DNA of 7,818 bases from an uncultured Prevotellaceae bacterium (lineage in GTDB: Bacteria > Bacteroidota > Bacteroidia > Bacteroidales > Bacteroidaceae). Position numbers and translations under genes: made by a program. Below the pieces are notes generated by a model, which did no database searches, was not told the DNA's origin, and saw nothing but the letters and a program-made list of their open reading frames with translations. The stretch lies in the NCBI GenBank assembly GCA_937902455.1, contig CALELI010000154.1, positions 1 to 7,818 of the forward strand, in the 5' to 3' direction. Below are positions 6,819 through 7,818 of the stretch, piece by piece (positions within the stretch are counted from its first letter, which is position 1; each line of letters opens with the position of its first letter).

Positions 6819-7733
6819 TCACTGTGCTATGCAGAAGTCAAATCCAAAGACATGCTGCTTGAATGCCTCATTTGCGAGACCGTTCTTCCAGAAGAATACG
6901 TATTCGCCTGGCTCAAGCGGCTGTCGGAATGATACTTCAAAGGTATTGTTGTTGATTTCCTTGATGTCGAAGTCAACTACGACACGGCCTTTTGCATTTG
7001 TTCCGGTGAATCCTGCAACGCTCCATGAAGCACCGTCGATGAATAGACGGCGGTTCTTCTTTGTCTTCATCTTTACCACCTGGAATTCGTTAGGGCTCTG
7101 GATTTCGTTCATGATGCCGTAGTACCAGTTGTCTGCCTCTTTCTTGAAACTCTCTGGGTCGTGCTTAGGAAGATAGAAACGGAATACAGGCTGAGTAGTC
7201 CTGACAATGTTCTTTGATGATTCTCCCATGATGCAGAGTTTTTCGATGTCTTTTCCTGTGGAAGCGAGAAGAACGGTTCCTGCTCCGAGTGCGGCGCCGA
7301 CTCCTGATGATGGTGCATCACCAGAGATTGCTGAACCTACGGCAACACCTGTAACTGCGGCAAGCGCGAGAGTTCCAAGGCTGAATCCTTTCTGCTCTTT
7401 CTCGAACTGTGAACGATAGATCTTCTGAGGTTTTCCGTTGTCTCCTGTATTCCACCAGAGCACGCCTTCATAACCATTGTCGGCCTTTGCGATTTTCTGG
7501 ATGTATGTAGTGAGTGTTGCATCAGCACCTGCGGCCTTGAGCTTGCGCATGAAGTCAATGCTGTAGTTGATGGTGCGAGTTGAACTGGTCTCGATCGCTC
7601 CAATGATTTCTTCGGAACTGAAGCCTTCACCGAGCAGCTCGAGGATTGTGGCGTTGGACATTTCATCGTTCTGTGCATTGGCTGCAACGAATGTTGCGAG
7701 AGTCATGCAAAACACTAAAAGTATCTTTTTCAT
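6819..7733 (-). CDS. Secreted protein of unknown function with glycine-rich central segment
   Basis: I do not recognise a named function. The 304-residue protein starts with a Sec signal peptide (Lys2-Lys3, hydrophobic core to about 17, cleavage after ANA at 18-20). Residues 25-83 (SNATILELLGEGFSSEEII, then an Ile/Leu-rich helix pair ending KAAGADATLTTYI) resemble a motif seen in many bacterial secreted proteins, in the style of 'LTNxDVIxLVKAGLSxxVIIxKI...LKKAGVSxxVI'. A WW-containing stretch (93-94) follows. Residues 117-157 are hydrophobic and Gly/Ala-rich (Gly119, 129, 133, 144, 146, 150, 152), like a glycine zipper. The C-terminal part, about 182-301, is beta-rich, with FRFYLP, SPNEFQVVKMK, RRLFIDG, LEPGEYVFFW and FGFDF. 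A periplasmic or outer-membrane-associated role is inferred. It is separated from the next genes by a terminator, so it appears to be transcribed alone. Confidence 0.88.
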   Translation of the reverse strand: MKKILLVFCMTLATFVAANAQNDEMSNATILELLGEGFSSEEIIGAIETSSTRTINYSIDFMRKLKAAGADATLTTYIQKIAKADNGYEGVLWWNTGDNGKPQKIYRSQFEKEQKGFSLGTLALAAVTGVAVGSAISGDAPSSGVGAALGAGTVLLASTGKDIEKLCIMGESSKNIVRTTQPVFRFYLPKHDPESFKKEADNWYYGIMNEIQSPNEFQVVKMKTKKNRRLFIDGASWSVAGFTGTNAKGRVVVDFDIKEINNNTFEVSFRQPLEPGEYVFFWKNGLANEAFKQHVFGFDFCIAQ

Positions 7734-7818
7734 ATTAATTCCTTTTAATTAATGGTTCTTCCCTGTTACTTAACTTTAACATATGCATAAATATTTGATT
7801 TTTAACATTAATCAGACA
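7734..7818 (-). promoter_or_regulatory. Leader of the secreted-protein gene with Shine-Dalgarno site
   Basis: On the minus strand AAAAGGA (7746-7740) stands 6 nt before the ATG at 7733, a well-placed Shine-Dalgarno-like site that supports this start. The rest is AT-rich. TATTTATG further upstream (about 7794-7787) matches TAnnTTTG at seven of eight positions, but no TTTG lies 19-21 bp before it, so I do not call the promoter with confidence. The window ends before any neighbouring gene. Confidence 0.45.

Noticed and set aside
1..7818. CRISPR array, insertion sequence, prophage, tRNA, rRNA or defence island
   Set aside because: I saw no regularly spaced repeats, transposase or integrase motifs, tRNA-like cloverleaf or rRNA-like sequence; gene content is housekeeping plus one glycan hydrolase.

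Overview
The window looks like a chromosomal housekeeping stretch from a Bacteroidota bacterium, most likely order Bacteroidales and probably near Prevotella or its split-off genera. The evidence is: a textbook Bacteroidota promoter (TTTG, 19 bp, TAATTTTG); few Shine-Dalgarno sites; a lipid A kinase, so a Gram-negative envelope; a long (67K-type) SppA; and a CCA-adding-type enzyme fused to an HD domain. The genus guess is inference. All six genes are on the minus strand, so the transcription order runs from high to low coordinates.

Right side (7818 to about 6711): a monocistronic-looking gene (7733-6819) for a secreted protein of unknown function. It has a signal peptide, an N-terminal helical motif, a glycine-rich hydrophobic segment and a C-terminal beta-rich domain. 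It ends in an intrinsic-terminator-like hairpin (6751-6711).

Main block (6671 to 133): five tightly packed genes, probably one transcription unit started by a promoter at 6732-6702 that overlaps the preceding terminator. In order they are: a tRNA nucleotidyltransferase/poly(A) polymerase-family protein with an HD domain (GTG start); a secreted GH88/GH105-type unsaturated glycuronyl hydrolase, linked by an ATGA stop/start overlap; SppA (38 nt gap); LpxK (12 nt gap, apparent TTG start); and ThiL (23 nt overlap with lpxK). The products act in unrelated pathways: tRNA 3'-end maturation, pectin or glycosaminoglycan oligosaccharide breakdown, membrane proteolysis, lipid A 4'-phosphorylation and thiamine diphosphate synthesis. 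Shared transcription here looks like genomic packing rather than one pathway.

Left end (1-132): AT-rich non-coding DNA downstream of thiL with small inverted repeats. No phage, insertion sequence, CRISPR, tRNA or rRNA is visible. I found no convincing undescribed system; the most notable points are the promoter nested in a terminator, the glycan hydrolase coupled to a tRNA-processing gene, two non-ATG starts, and the uncharacterised secreted protein.
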